Source: CAXBGS01 sp963975425 (lineage in GTDB: Bacteria; Planctomycetota; Planctomycetia; Pirellulales; Pirellulaceae). From it: 64,000 nt of DNA. The notes beneath the pieces were generated by a model. That model was not told where the DNA came from. It was given only the letters and a program-made list of their open reading frames with translations, and searched no databases. Position 1 is the stretch's first letter; each line of letters starts with the position of its first letter. Made by a program: the position numbers and the translations under genes. This document shows positions 8,839 through 18,506 of the stretch, one piece after another. Location of the stretch: assembly GCA_963975425.1 (NCBI GenBank), contig CAXBGS010000013.1, positions 124,001 to 188,000 of the forward strand, in the 5' to 3' direction.

Positions 8839-9327
8839 ATGCTTTCGCCTCCCCTGCCAGATTACGGATGTATCGCGAGATGGCCTCAAGACGGCCAAGG
8901 GTTTATCCACCCAGACGATGTCGCGATCGCCAATAAACTGATTCCCAGCGAACGCATTTTGCGCCGGGATCACTTTGACGGGACTTACTATCACGTTCGT
9001 TACGGACGCTTTCGCGTTCGGCTGAAACCGTGTCTCTGGTTGCCCGTAACAGACGAAGGGATCGATATCGGCGATCAGGTTGAAACGATCGGCGTTGGTA
9101 TGGAGCGCGAACTATTCGTTGCTGAAGTCGCCGGAATGTACTACGTCCGTCGCAAGGGCCGAATCCTGTATCGGCTCGCCAAGAACGGAAAATTGGTGCC
9201 GCGACTGTACTTGCATGAACAAATGCGATTGCTCACTGACAAGTCCAAGCTTTCGCCCTCGGATGTTGAATACCCCACACCTAAAGACATTAGCAAGAAC
9301 AAGGGAACTCGACTCAACATCGAGTAA
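8839..9327 (+). CDS. Conserved hypothetical protein of planctomycete type
   Basis: The 162-residue product from ATG 8839 has a well-ordered, probably all-beta core: CIARWPQDGQGFIHPDDV, then LRRDHFDGTYYHVRYG, then RFRVRLKPCLWLPV, then DQVETIGVGMERELFVAEV, then MYYVRRKGRILYRL. The alternation of hydrophobic and polar residues suggests a small beta-barrel or SH3-like fold. I recall similar proteins only from planctomycetes and can name no function. It ends 25 bases before the isomerase gene at 9353, on the same strand, so the two may be cotranscribed. Confidence 0.65.
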   Translation: MLSPPLPDYGCIARWPQDGQGFIHPDDVAIANKLIPSERILRRDHFDGTYYHVRYGRFRVRLKPCLWLPVTDEGIDIGDQVETIGVGMERELFVAEVAGMYYVRRKGRILYRLAKNGKLVPRLYLHEQMRLLTDKSKLSPSDVEYPTPKDISKNKGTRLNIE

Positions 9328-9352
9328 CCTTGACAGCGAGGAACATGAAATC

Positions 9353-10276
9353 ATGCGGCTTGGATATAACACAGCGATTCTGCCCGAGGCCTCGCTGGAA
9401 GAGGTGCTTAAGATCGCCAGCGGTATCGGTTACGACAGCGTCGAAGTCATGTGTTGGCCGCCGGGGAAAGCCACAAGGCGATACGCAGGTGTCACGCATA
9501 TCAATGTTCTCGATTTAGACGATGCCGCGTGTGACAAAATCAAACGGTTATGCACCGAGAACGACGTGACCATTAGCGGCCTTGGCTATTACCCAAACGC
9601 CCTATCGCGTGACGCCGACGAGGCAAAGCAGGCAGTCGAACACTTATTCGCCGTGATCGACGGGGCATCGAAACTGGGCATTGGCGTGGTGAATTCGTTC
9701 ATTGGACGCGATTGGAAAAAGAGTGTCGACGACAATTGGCCCCGCTTCTTAGAAACGTGGCGTCCAATCATCGCGCATGCCGAACAGCGTGACGTCAAAA
9801 TTGGGATCGAAAATTGCCCCATGCTATTCGGGCCGGACGAATGGCCTGGTGGAAAAAACCTGGCTCACTGCCCCGCGATTTGGCAGCGAATGTTCGACGA
9901 TATCCCCAGCGATCATTTTGGCTTGAACTATGATCCGTCGCACATGATTTTTCAGCAGATGGATTATCTGTCACCGATCCGTGAGTTCGGTGACAAGCTG
10001 TTCCATGTTCACGCCAAAGACGTACGCGTCGATCAGTATCGATTGGACCGGATCGGCATCCTCGCCTATCCCAATGATTATCACACGCCAAAGCTGCCCG
10101 GTATGGGCGATGTCGATTGGGGCAAGTTTTTTTCAGCGCTCACGGATTCCGGATTCAACGGCGATGTCAGTGTCGAGGTCGAAGATCGGTCGTACGAGGC
10201 GACCGAAAAGACGCGGTGCGATGCGCTGCGTCAGAGCCATACTTACCTTCGAAATTTCGTTCCCTGCCGACCGTGA
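9353..10276 (+). CDS. Sugar phosphate isomerase/epimerase (xylose-isomerase-like TIM barrel)
   Basis: The 307-residue product has the AP-endonuclease-2 TIM-barrel pattern: LGYNTAILPEASLEEVLKIASGIGYDSVEV at the start, then KIGIENCPM with a metal-ligand glutamate, GLNYDPSHM, LFHVHAKDV and GDVSVEVEDRSYE. The Glu, Asp/His, His and Glu ligands are in the order expected for a divalent-metal site. The family covers inositol dehydratases, epimerases and hydroxypyruvate isomerases, so the substrate cannot be fixed. Unlike the two paralogues at 48976 and 50600 it has no Tat signal and should be cytoplasmic. The ATG at 9353 follows GAGG at 9338-9341. Confidence 0.8.
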   Translation: MRLGYNTAILPEASLEEVLKIASGIGYDSVEVMCWPPGKATRRYAGVTHINVLDLDDAACDKIKRLCTENDVTISGLGYYPNALSRDADEAKQAVEHLFAVIDGASKLGIGVVNSFIGRDWKKSVDDNWPRFLETWRPIIAHAEQRDVKIGIENCPMLFGPDEWPGGKNLAHCPAIWQRMFDDIPSDHFGLNYDPSHMIFQQMDYLSPIREFGDKLFHVHAKDVRVDQYRLDRIGILAYPNDYHTPKLPGMGDVDWGKFFSALTDSGFNGDVSVEVEDRSYEATEKTRCDALRQSHTYLRNFVPCRP

Positions 10277-10342
10277 CCGCAAGCAATCACACAAGCCGCG
10301 TTCGTGCATGAATTGTGGGAACGGCCGACCGCGGCTTGAGAG

Positions 10343-11311
10343 CTATTTCAGATTCTTGCCCGAGTGTTTCAAGTGCTCGTCGAAAAACGTGACACAGCGG
10401 TTCACCGCTTGATCGAACCAGTCCTGACGGCCGAGAAACGCATGCGGTGCATCTTTGATGACCAGCAGATCGGTCGCGATTCCAAGTTCGGTCAGCTGAG
10501 CACGGGTACTGTCACCGTGAGTTGCGTCCTTATCGTTCTCGCCTGCCATAAAAGCCAAGGGCGGGTCACCCGCATCCAGGTGAGTGCGTGGTGACGCCAA
10601 CTTGTAACGTTCGGGTACTTCGGTGGGATCGCCGCCAAGAAACTGGACCCACAAATTAGGTTTGCCTGGCGGAGTCTGCATGCCGCGACGAACACTTTGA
10701 ATGTGCTCGGCATCAAAATCCGCTTGGGCGCCCATGGCATAACAGGCCTGAACTCGACTGCTCTTGTTCTGGTGCCCGCCGTTGCCCTCGAGTTCCTGCA
10801 CATCGCCGGAAGTCGCCAATAGCGCCGCCAAGTGGCCGCCGGCGGAAAGCCCTGTGACTCCGATCGCATCTGGATCGATTCCGTATTCTTTTGCGTTGGC
10901 ACGCATCCACCGGACCGCTGCCTTGCAGTCATGTACGGCCGCCGGAAACGGACTCTCACCGGACAAACGGTACGAATTGGTCACTGCGACGTAACCGTGG
11001 CTCGCCAACATTTGCGCCAACGCATGCATGCTCACGCGACTGCCTCGCCACCAACCGCCGCCGTGAATGCATAGAATCGCCGGCAGCGGTTCCGCATGCA
11101 TCTTGGGACGAAAGACGTCCAACTGCAACGCCCGATCTCCATACGTGGCGTAAACCACGTTCTTCGTCGACTGCAATTCAGCAAGCACGCGCGATGGGAC
11201 CTCTGTGCGCGACACCTGCATCTTTGTTTGGTCGGCTTCCTGTGCAAGCGCCAGACACGGAAATGCCGACAAGGACAACAGCAACAACTGTCTGACCGAA
11301 GCAAAGATCAT
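10343..11311 (-). CDS. Secreted alpha/beta-hydrolase, HSL/BD-FAE-like esterase
   Basis: The 322-residue product starts with a signal peptide (MIFASVRQLLLLSLSAFPCLALAQ minus a few). The esterase core has the oxyanion motif HGGGWW near residue 83, the nucleophile elbow GLSAGG, an acid in AGENDKD and the catalytic histidine in DAPHAF. This is the pattern of hormone-sensitive-lipase-type carboxylesterases and the BD-FAE group acting on acyl-decorated carbohydrates. The ATG at 11311 is chosen because AGGAG lies about nine bases upstream on the minus strand and the signal peptide begins there. An upstream in-frame start at 11398 would bury the signal. Neighbours give no substrate hint. Confidence 0.8.
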   Translation of the reverse strand: MIFASVRQLLLLSLSAFPCLALAQEADQTKMQVSRTEVPSRVLAELQSTKNVVYATYGDRALQLDVFRPKMHAEPLPAILCIHGGGWWRGSRVSMHALAQMLASHGYVAVTNSYRLSGESPFPAAVHDCKAAVRWMRANAKEYGIDPDAIGVTGLSAGGHLAALLATSGDVQELEGNGGHQNKSSRVQACYAMGAQADFDAEHIQSVRRGMQTPPGKPNLWVQFLGGDPTEVPERYKLASPRTHLDAGDPPLAFMAGENDKDATHGDSTRAQLTELGIATDLLVIKDAPHAFLGRQDWFDQAVNRCVTFFDEHLKHSGKNLK

Positions 11312-11448
11312 CTTTGAAGTCTCCTGAAAATGAAACCGAATGTGCTTGGTGGGGCTAAAGAGCGTGGCCTTTCTACGATAACAGGAATGAGCCCCCATGC
11401 GTGCGCCACCGCAACGAATTCCTGTTGTCGGCGACCTACCGTTTTATC

Positions 11449-12129
11449 TCAGGCAAACGCTTGTTCCTCAAGCTGTTGCACTAGGTCAAGCGGCAAACGC
11501 AGGGCGCTCGACAACTGCGTCAAGAAGTCTCGCTCCGGTGGATTCGCTTCATCGATCACCAAAGCAGCCAGCATGTACATTTCCGACGCGGCCGCAAGTG
11601 AGTCGACTCCGGCTGCCAATTCCTCCGGGGTTGCCGGCTGTGTGAATTCGGCTTGCAGCATCGCCACGGAGTCTTCCGGCAGATTCAATTCCGACAGTCT
11701 CGCCCGAACCATTTCAAGTTCTTGATCGTCGACATGACCATCCGCCGCTGCAGCGGAAATCATCGCTCGTACCAACAGTACACCGCGGACGTGGGCTTCA
11801 CGGTCGCCAAGCTCGGTGATCGCCATGCCGGGAACTTCGTCCTCGTGGCTTGATTGCCAATGGTCATACGTTTTGTAAGCCACGCCGGCGACTGCGGCCA
11901 AGCTGCCATACTTGATTAGCTTGCCCGTGACGCGACGTCCACGCTTGGTACCGATCAACAGCGCGAATAACCCTCCGGCGATCGCACCTTTGCCGAGACC
12001 AGCCAGCATCGCATCACGACCTTCGCCCGATTCAGGCAGTGCAAGCTTCTCTTCGGCAAACTCGTGGCCTTCGCGAGCAAGTTCCCGCCCCGACTGAATC
12101 AATTGGTCCAGCAAACCTATCGCGTCCAT
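11449..12129 (-). CDS. DUF533/TerB-like membrane-associated protein
   Basis: The 226-residue product has a glycine-rich hydrophobic region at residues 43-62 (GLGKGAIAGGLFALLIGTKRG) and a second at about 72-85. The C-terminal half is a TerB-like helical domain with VRAMISAAAADGHVDDQELEMVR and a later ALVIDEANPPERDFL. This layout is that of the DUF533/YebE family of inner-membrane proteins, whose TerB domain has acidic residues that can bind metal. The function in bacteria is not established. The gene stands alone. Confidence 0.75.
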   Translation of the reverse strand: MDAIGLLDQLIQSGRELAREGHEFAEEKLALPESGEGRDAMLAGLGKGAIAGGLFALLIGTKRGRRVTGKLIKYGSLAAVAGVAYKTYDHWQSSHEDEVPGMAITELGDREAHVRGVLLVRAMISAAAADGHVDDQELEMVRARLSELNLPEDSVAMLQAEFTQPATPEELAAGVDSLAAASEMYMLAALVIDEANPPERDFLTQLSSALRLPLDLVQQLEEQAFA

Positions 12130-12465
12130 TGTTCTCGCCTCTCACACGTCAATTGGATTCTATACCTGTCGCCGTCAATCGTTTTACGCCTGCAATCCTT
12201 GACTTGCAACGGAATCACCCGGGAAATCGCAACAGCGACTAACAAAATACGCGTGGACAGCTCGGTAGAGCTTGAATTTGCGGCGCGACCAAGTCGCACG
12301 TTGCATCAGACAAGATTCGTCCACACGATGAAACCTATCAATCGTACATGACGAACGACCCATTCAGCCTGTCCTCGCTAAAAGTTTGAATCGAAACTGC
12401 GCTACGGTGATACCACGGATGATCAATCGCTAGAATTTGGCTTTTCCCAAGCAGGAGGACTCTCG
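12130..12465. other. Intergenic region between divergent TerB-like and pepN genes
   Basis: The 336-base spacer must contain both divergent promoters. I see no tandem repeat, RNA gene or convincing promoter hexamer pair. The only confident element is AGGAGG at 12453-12458, the ribosome binding site of pepN. Confidence 0.45.
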
Positions 12466-15096
12466 TTGGACGCTGACAATTCGACCATTGTGTTTCGCAA
12501 AGACTATACGCCGCCCCCGTTCTGGATCGATTCAGTAGACCTTGAATTCGATCTTGAACCCAATGCGACGGTGGTGAAGGCACACTTACGTCTGCGCCGC
12601 AACGATGCGTCAACGTCTCGTCGATTGACGCTTGATGGTGAACAACTGGAACTGAAATCGATCGGAGTGGATGGCCAAGCGTTAAGCGATGACCAATACC
12701 GCATCAAAGACAACCAGCTGATGATTGACGAGTTGCCGGACCAATGCACGCTGGTCACCGAAGTGATCATCGACCCAGCAGCCAATCACGCGCTGTCAGG
12801 GCTGTACCAGTCATCGGGAAACTTTTGTACTCAGTGCGAGGCGATGGGCTTTCGCCGGATCACCTACTTCTTAGATCGTCCCGACGTGATGGCGACTTAT
12901 CGTGTCACGCTGCGCGCGGACCGACAACGATATCCGGTTCTATTGTCCAACGGCAATCGCGTCAGCGCTTCGGAACGGGGCGACGGACGCCATGAAGCGG
13001 TTTGGGAAGACCCGCATCCGAAACCGAGCTATTTGTTCGCGTTGGTTGCGGGCGATTTAAAGTGCAAGAGCGGATCATTTGTGACGAGCAGCGGCCGTGA
13101 GGTCGCACTTGAAATTTGGGTCGAACCCCAAAATATCGAACTCTGTGAACACGCACTGACGTCGCTGGCCAAATCGATGGAGTGGGACGAACAGAAGTTT
13201 GGATTGGAATACGATTTGGATACCTACATGATCGTCGCCGTCAACGATTTCAACATGGGCGCAATGGAAAACAAGGGATTGAATATTTTCAATTCCAAGT
13301 TCGTCTTGGCTTCCCCCGAAACGGCAACAGACGACGATTACGAGCGGATCGAAGCGGTGATCGCTCACGAATACTTTCACAACTGGACCGGCAACCGCGT
13401 CACATGTCGCGACTGGTTCCAGTTGACACTGAAGGAAGGCTTGACCGTTTTTCGCGATCAACAATTCACCGCCGATCAGACGTCCGCCGCGGTCAAACGC
13501 ATTGACGATGTTGCGTTACTGCGTTCTCGCCAATTTGCCGAAGACAGTGGACCGATGGCGCACCCGATCCGGCCCGAATCGTATGTTTCGATGGATAACT
13601 TTTATACCTCGACCGTTTACAACAAGGGCGCCGAAATCATTCGGATGTACCACACGCGTTTGGGCGAAGCGGGGTTTCGGCGCGGAATGGACCTGTATTT
13701 CCAGCGGCACGACGGCTCTGCTGCGACTTGCGATGATTTCCGAGACGCGATGACGGATGCCGGCGACGAAGACTTTGGCTCGATGGAGCGCTGGTACGCT
13801 CAAGCCGGAACACCCGACCTTTTTGTCCAGGGCGAGCACGACCCGCAGGCTAAGACTTACACGCTGACGCTGTCGCAGTCCTATCCCGAACTTTCCGGCG
13901 ACATCCCTGGTGCGCAGGATCGCGTGCCGGTGCCGATTCCGGTGGCGGTCGGGCTAATCGATGATGATGGCAAGGATATTCCGCTGACTTCGCCCGATTG
14001 TTCGGTGTCGGGTTTGCTGTTGCTTGATCAAGAGTCGCAAAGCTTTCAATTCACGGGCGTCGATCGACCGGTTGTGCCGTCGGTGCTCAGAAATTTCAGC
14101 GCGCCCGTCCGGCTGCATCTACAACGCAGCGACACGGAATTGGCGTTCCTGATGGCAAACGACAACGACCATTTCAATCGCTGGGATGCGTCACAGCAAC
14201 TGGTCACTCGTGTTGCACTTCAGCTGTGCAGCCAAGATCCTGCAGACGATTTGATCGCTACCTATGTCCAATCGTTCGGCGCGGTTCTATCCAATAACGA
14301 TTTGGACGACGCGTTCAAAGCACTGATGCTGACGCCGCCCAGCGAAAGCGTGATTGGACAGTCGATGTCGGTGGTCGATCCTGAGGCGATCCACAAAGCG
14401 TTGCAAACGATTCGCTACCAAGCCGCAAAGGCACACAAAACAGAGCTGCTAAACCTTTATCGAGAGCTTTCCGACGGACAACCCTACGCGTTGTCTCAGC
14501 AGGCAATCCGACTTCGCCGGCTTAAGAATGTCGTGCTCAATTATCTTGCTCGATTGAACCACGAAGAGTCCTCATCGATGGTGGTTGCACAGTTCCATCA
14601 AGCGGACAATATGACGGACAAACAAGCGGCGTTGGCAATCCTGGCCGATTCGGACATCTCCGAACGCGAGGCGGCACTTGATGCGTTTCATGAACAATGG
14701 GAATCCGATCCGTTGGTGTTGGACAAGTGGTTCACCGTTCAGGCGGCATCAACACGGAATGATACCGCAGATCACGTCCGAGCGTTGTCGCATCACAAAG
14801 ATTTCTCGTTGACCAATCCGAACCGAGTAAGGTCGCTGATCGGTGTCTTCGCCGCCAACCAAGCAAGGTTTCACCAAGACGACGGATCAGGATATCGGTT
14901 TTTGGCGGACCACGTTCTCAAAATTGATCAGAACAATCCGCAGTTGGCCGCCAGACTCGTCAGCGCGTTCAACAGCTATCGTCGCTTTAGCGTTTCAAGG
15001 CAGGAACGCGTGAGAAACGAATTGTCCCGCATCGCAGAACACAAAGAGTTGTCCAAAGACGTCCGAGAGATTGTCGAACGTGCATTGAAGTTTTGA
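12466..15096 (+). CDS. pepN: Aminopeptidase N (M1 family, alanyl aminopeptidase type)
   Basis: The 876-residue product matches the length of E. coli PepN (870). The exopeptidase motif GAMEN is at residues 265-269. The zinc site is HEYFH at 301-305 with the third ligand Glu324 in LKEGLT. The segment CEAMGFRRITYFLDRPDVMATY is typical of the PepN subgroup. The long C-terminal helical domain is complete. It removes N-terminal residues from peptides in the cytoplasm. The start is an unusual TTG at 12466, supported by AGGAGG seven bases upstream. No signal peptide is visible. The gene is monocistronic. Confidence 0.95.
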   Translation: MDADNSTIVFRKDYTPPPFWIDSVDLEFDLEPNATVVKAHLRLRRNDASTSRRLTLDGEQLELKSIGVDGQALSDDQYRIKDNQLMIDELPDQCTLVTEVIIDPAANHALSGLYQSSGNFCTQCEAMGFRRITYFLDRPDVMATYRVTLRADRQRYPVLLSNGNRVSASERGDGRHEAVWEDPHPKPSYLFALVAGDLKCKSGSFVTSSGREVALEIWVEPQNIELCEHALTSLAKSMEWDEQKFGLEYDLDTYMIVAVNDFNMGAMENKGLNIFNSKFVLASPETATDDDYERIEAVIAHEYFHNWTGNRVTCRDWFQLTLKEGLTVFRDQQFTADQTSAAVKRIDDVALLRSRQFAEDSGPMAHPIRPESYVSMDNFYTSTVYNKGAEIIRMYHTRLGEAGFRRGMDLYFQRHDGSAATCDDFRDAMTDAGDEDFGSMERWYAQAGTPDLFVQGEHDPQAKTYTLTLSQSYPELSGDIPGAQDRVPVPIPVAVGLIDDDGKDIPLTSPDCSVSGLLLLDQESQSFQFTGVDRPVVPSVLRNFSAPVRLHLQRSDTELAFLMANDNDHFNRWDASQQLVTRVALQLCSQDPADDLIATYVQSFGAVLSNNDLDDAFKALMLTPPSESVIGQSMSVVDPEAIHKALQTIRYQAAKAHKTELLNLYRELSDGQPYALSQQAIRLRRLKNVVLNYLARLNHEESSSMVVAQFHQADNMTDKQAALAILADSDISEREAALDAFHEQWESDPLVLDKWFTVQAASTRNDTADHVRALSHHKDFSLTNPNRVRSLIGVFAANQARFHQDDGSGYRFLADHVLKIDQNNPQLAARLVSAFNSYRRFSVSRQERVRNELSRIAEHKELSKDVREIVERALKF

Positions 15097-15110
15097 TGCA
15101 AAGCCGAGGA

Positions 15111-15938
15111 CTAATTGCCTCGACTGGCCAGTTGCATGTCTGACGCGGCGGGTATCGCTGGCATTCGTGCCTCCACTTTCATCCGACGCAGAAAGTCCTG
15201 AGCGTCGGCGAAATCGCGTTTCGGAAAGATGGGAGCGTTGACTTCGACTTCCGCCATCACTTGATCGATCAGGTCCAACAGCGGCAAGTAGTCATCAGGG
15301 TGCAACGAACCGGCATCAGCACGAGCGGCAAAGACATCGTCCACCGGACGCCGCAAGTTCTCGAAATGGCTCATCGCCAGCAACAGCGGCCATGCCAGCC
15401 GGCCGGTTTGTGGATCCAACTCGTTGACCTGAAGGCGTTTCGCAGCATCCTCGAATCCTGGGTGGCTCTGGCTAGCCAATTTCATTTCAGCCATTTCGGC
15501 ACCGCGAGCATGCAGGTGACCGAAACGCGAGGTCTTGTTGATGTGCTGACGTTGCAATCGAGTCTCGAGTGCGAAGACGTCGTTTTCGAGCCGTTGTGTG
15601 CGGGCGACTTCGTTTTGGCTGCGAGCGGCCGCATTGGTCAAATTGGCTTGAGCTCGCGAGCGAATCAAATCCGAAGCCCCATGCGCGGCAGCCGCCCAAT
15701 CCGATCCGCTGCCCGGCAGAACGTAGCCGCGATAGCCGTGTCGATATCCGCGATGGCCGTAGCCGCCGTAGTTGGAATGGTGGTGAGCGTAACCGTGGAA
15801 AACGCCGTGGGTGGCGAGACGTCGGCCGCTGCTGGCCGACCCGCCCGGTGACTGTGCAGAAGCTTGGTTGGCAACAAGGGTAACAGTGACAGCGAAAGCG
15901 AATGCGATCTTTTGTGCGGCGTTTTGTGCGATGGACAT
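15111..15938 (-). CDS. Exported hypothetical protein with His/Gly/Tyr-rich N-terminus
   Basis: The 275-residue product starts with a signal peptide ending near NQASAQ at residues 24-29. A region at about 45-75 is rich in histidine, glycine and tyrosine (HGYAHHHSNYGGYGHRGYRH), resembling metal-binding or surface-adhesion segments. A helical domain follows, with SRAQANLTNAAARSQNEVAR and RLENDVFALETRL, likely coiled coil. The C-terminal half is helical with no recognised family. It is convergent with pepN, 14 bases from its stop. Confidence 0.65.
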   Translation of the reverse strand: MSIAQNAAQKIAFAFAVTVTLVANQASAQSPGGSASSGRRLATHGVFHGYAHHHSNYGGYGHRGYRHGYRGYVLPGSGSDWAAAAHGASDLIRSRAQANLTNAAARSQNEVARTQRLENDVFALETRLQRQHINKTSRFGHLHARGAEMAEMKLASQSHPGFEDAAKRLQVNELDPQTGRLAWPLLLAMSHFENLRRPVDDVFAARADAGSLHPDDYLPLLDLIDQVMAEVEVNAPIFPKRDFADAQDFLRRMKVEARMPAIPAASDMQLASRGN

Positions 15939-16050
15939 CGGCCCGGTCTCCCCGACGTGCGTTGGGTGGTTGAAGGAACGTTACCCACCCAAGCGGCGAT
16001 GCCGGCGATCTGTTAGCCGAAATCCCGAAAATTTTCTTGTTTGCCGTTAT

Positions 16051-17358
16051 TCACGGCATTTCGATACGAAAAATCGACTTTTCGGTACGCATGATCAGTG
16101 CATCCCCCGCCACTGCCAGTGAGGCTAGCGTGCGATCTCCGATCGGATTTTCAGCGATCGAATCGAATTCGCGCCCCGTCTTCACCACCGTCGTCACACC
16201 GTCTTCGCTGGTCAGATAGATGTGGCTGCCGGCCAACAGCGGCGAAGCCGAGAATTTGCCGCCAATCCTTTTTCGATACACCACGTCGCCGGATTCCGCG
16301 TCGATACAGGTCGCGATTCCATCATCGCTGATACTGTAAATCAGTCCATCGTGTGCGATCAACGAAGGAGTCTTTGGCATGTTTTTGTCGACTTGCCATT
16401 GAACGTGCGAGTCGGTGACAACGCCTTTGCCCGTCGGACGTATCGCCAGCAACTTGCTGGAGTCAAAGCTGGTCGCGACGTACACCATGCCGTTGTGATA
16501 GACGGGTTTTGGGACCACCGAATAGCCGACGTAGCGAACGTCCCAAATGACGTCACCGGTCATCGGGTCGAGTGCGAGAACATTGTCGCTGCCCGGCGCG
16601 ACGACTTGTGTCTGCCCGTCCACGTCGATCGCCGTGGGGGTGCAGAACGAAAAAGTTTTTTTCGTCTCGACCGGACGCTGAGTCTGCCAAACCAACTTGC
16701 CGGTATCGGCATTCAATGCAACCACCTTGGGCTCTTTGTCGCCGTCACAGGTAAAGATCAAGTGACGACCAACCAGGATAGGCGTCCCACCGTTTCCATG
16801 AGTCGGTTTGAAAAACAGCTCTCGGTTGGTCCACAGGATTTGTCCCGCACGAGTCACGCAAGCGGTTCCCTGGTATCCGAAGTGAACGTAAATCCGGTCT
16901 CCGTCAATGATGGGTGTCGGACTCGCATGACTATTCTTCGCATGGACTCGCGGCGTTGTTTCGCCATTCTGGTCCATCACGTGAATCGTATCGATGCGTT
17001 CACCCGACTGGGCATCCATGACGATTAACGACAACGAATAGTCTATTGATTTCGGCTTGTCACCTTTCTGATCAGCGGCCTCTGCGGTGTCCGTTTCGAT
17101 GGGAATCGCTGCGGTGACGTAGATTCGTCCGTCGGCAACCACGGGCGACGACCAGCCTTCGCCGGGCAAGTCCGTCTTCCAGGCGATATTTTTCTCCGCC
17201 GACCACTCCGTGGGCAACTCGGCTGCAGCGCGTGCAATTCCGTCGCCACTTGGGCCTCGAAACTGTGGCCAAGAATCGGCAGCAAAGGCCGAGACCGTGG
17301 GCATGAACGAGCTTAGAAAGAGCAATCGAAAAACCGCCGCAGGTCCGAAAGAATTCAT
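16051..17358 (-). CDS. Exported PQQ-binding-like beta-propeller protein
   Basis: The product of about 435 residues has a signal peptide (FRLLFLSSFMPTVSAFAAD) then the planctomycete opening WPQFRGPSGDGIA. Repeated WD40/PQQ-like blades follow, such as GQILWTNRELFF, GKLVWQTQRPV, GDVIWDVRYVG and IATCIDAESGDVVYRKR. This is an eight-bladed quinoprotein-like fold, usually without catalytic PQQ and often used as an assembly or sensor scaffold. The ATG at 17358 gives the signal peptide; an upstream in-frame ATG at 17403 would precede it with 15 polar residues. No calcium/PQQ dehydrogenase residues can be confirmed, so activity is unknown. Confidence 0.8.
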   Translation of the reverse strand: MNSFGPAAVFRLLFLSSFMPTVSAFAADSWPQFRGPSGDGIARAAAELPTEWSAEKNIAWKTDLPGEGWSSPVVADGRIYVTAAIPIETDTAEAADQKGDKPKSIDYSLSLIVMDAQSGERIDTIHVMDQNGETTPRVHAKNSHASPTPIIDGDRIYVHFGYQGTACVTRAGQILWTNRELFFKPTHGNGGTPILVGRHLIFTCDGDKEPKVVALNADTGKLVWQTQRPVETKKTFSFCTPTAIDVDGQTQVVAPGSDNVLALDPMTGDVIWDVRYVGYSVVPKPVYHNGMVYVATSFDSSKLLAIRPTGKGVVTDSHVQWQVDKNMPKTPSLIAHDGLIYSISDDGIATCIDAESGDVVYRKRIGGKFSASPLLAGSHIYLTSEDGVTTVVKTGREFDSIAENPIGDRTLASLAVAGDALIMRTEKSIFRIEMP

Positions 17359-17462
17359 ATCGTCCGTTCTCATAGAAGGTTGCCAGTCAATGCAGAGACG
17401 CATTGTATTGTATCGGGGTGCGTGCCGCGAAACGGGTCACCGCATTGTTGACGAATTGGCGT

Positions 17463-18506
17463 CTAGAACTGCACCGCAAAACAGACTTCACATTTGTTTC
17501 GTGCAAGTTGTCGCACTTCAACGGATTTGGGGTGCCAACTTTCGATCGTCTCACGCCAACGTTTTATCATGTCAGCCGATTCGTACTCGCCGATTTTTAA
17601 AGTCAGCAACAACCCAATGAACTCGCTGTATCGGCTGGTGACGATATTGCCAACCGTCACCAGCGTTTTATCAGGTTTGACGTTCGAATCGACGAGCATC
17701 CACTTTGCGCCACGAAACTCTTTACGCGGCAAGTCGCCGGCCCGCGCTTTGATGTGTCGAAACTTAGGATGCTTCATGATTCTTGGATCCATTTCGGCTG
17801 GATCGACACCGATCACACGCAGTCCGAGTTCCAGCAAGCGTCCGCAAGCACCGCCGGGAGCGCTACCGATTTCGACAGCCAGATCGCCAGGCTGCAGATC
17901 AAAACCGCTCCACGGGATCGCCTCGGCGGCCTTGAAATAGGCTCTGGAAATCGGTTCGTGTTTCGGTTCGATCGGTTGGACGCCGCCCGGCCAACGACTC
18001 GGCCATTTCGATGCGACATGGGTTCCGTAAAACCAGTGCGACGGTTCGACCAATACGACATCCAAGACCGATTCGTCCGGCAGAGCGATTCGGTTGGGAG
18101 CGTCGCCGCGAATCCAAGTCGGCGAGAGCGCATCGAATATTTCACGAGCTACCGCGGCGGAGACTTCATCAATCCCGGGTTCAAAACCAAACCTGCCGAT
18201 CGCAGCACGATCTTTAGGCCACACGTGTAATTGATCGAACGGCTGGTTGGCCAGCGGAGATGTTTCCAGCGTCTCGATTAGCTTGGCGATCTGCTGTCGA
18301 CCGTTGCTGTCACGGCAGTTTCCGATTGAACGGCTGGCCGTACGCACAAAAACGCCTTCGGGAATCGGCTTCGACTCGTCGTGCTTGCATGTGACAAACC
18401 CGGGCCGCGAGAACGCAAGTCGCCATCCATCCTGGGCGACTTCTTTCTTGACAACCTGTTCGGCGCCGTGGGCACAACACAACATCGCAAAAGTGGCTTC
18501 GGTCAA
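17463..18506 (-). CDS. RlmM-like SAM-dependent RNA 2'-O-methyltransferase
   Basis: The 347-residue product has an N-terminal THUMP-like or accessory region of about 190 residues and a C-terminal FtsJ/RrmJ-type Rossmann domain. The SAM-binding motif is EIGSAPGGACGRLLELG, with the acidic ribose-binding position in VIGVDPAEMD. The block ending KWMLVDSNVKPD matches the catalytic region of the RlmM group, which methylates C2498 of 23S rRNA in E. coli. The specific target is inferred, not seen. Its ATG overlaps the upstream amidohydrolase stop by four bases (18503-18506), so the two are translationally coupled. Confidence 0.7.
   Translation of the reverse strand: MTEATFAMLCCAHGAEQVVKKEVAQDGWRLAFSRPGFVTCKHDESKPIPEGVFVRTASRSIGNCRDSNGRQQIAKLIETLETSPLANQPFDQLHVWPKDRAAIGRFGFEPGIDEVSAAVAREIFDALSPTWIRGDAPNRIALPDESVLDVVLVEPSHWFYGTHVASKWPSRWPGGVQPIEPKHEPISRAYFKAAEAIPWSGFDLQPGDLAVEIGSAPGGACGRLLELGLRVIGVDPAEMDPRIMKHPKFRHIKARAGDLPRKEFRGAKWMLVDSNVKPDKTLVTVGNIVTSRYSEFIGLLLTLKIGEYESADMIKRWRETIESWHPKSVEVRQLARNKCEVCFAVQF

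Noticed and set aside
16222..17028. Plus-strand frame of 268 codons opposite the PQQ-propeller gene
   Set aside because: Antisense shadow with no recognisable motif; the minus-strand frame has signal peptide and blade repeats.
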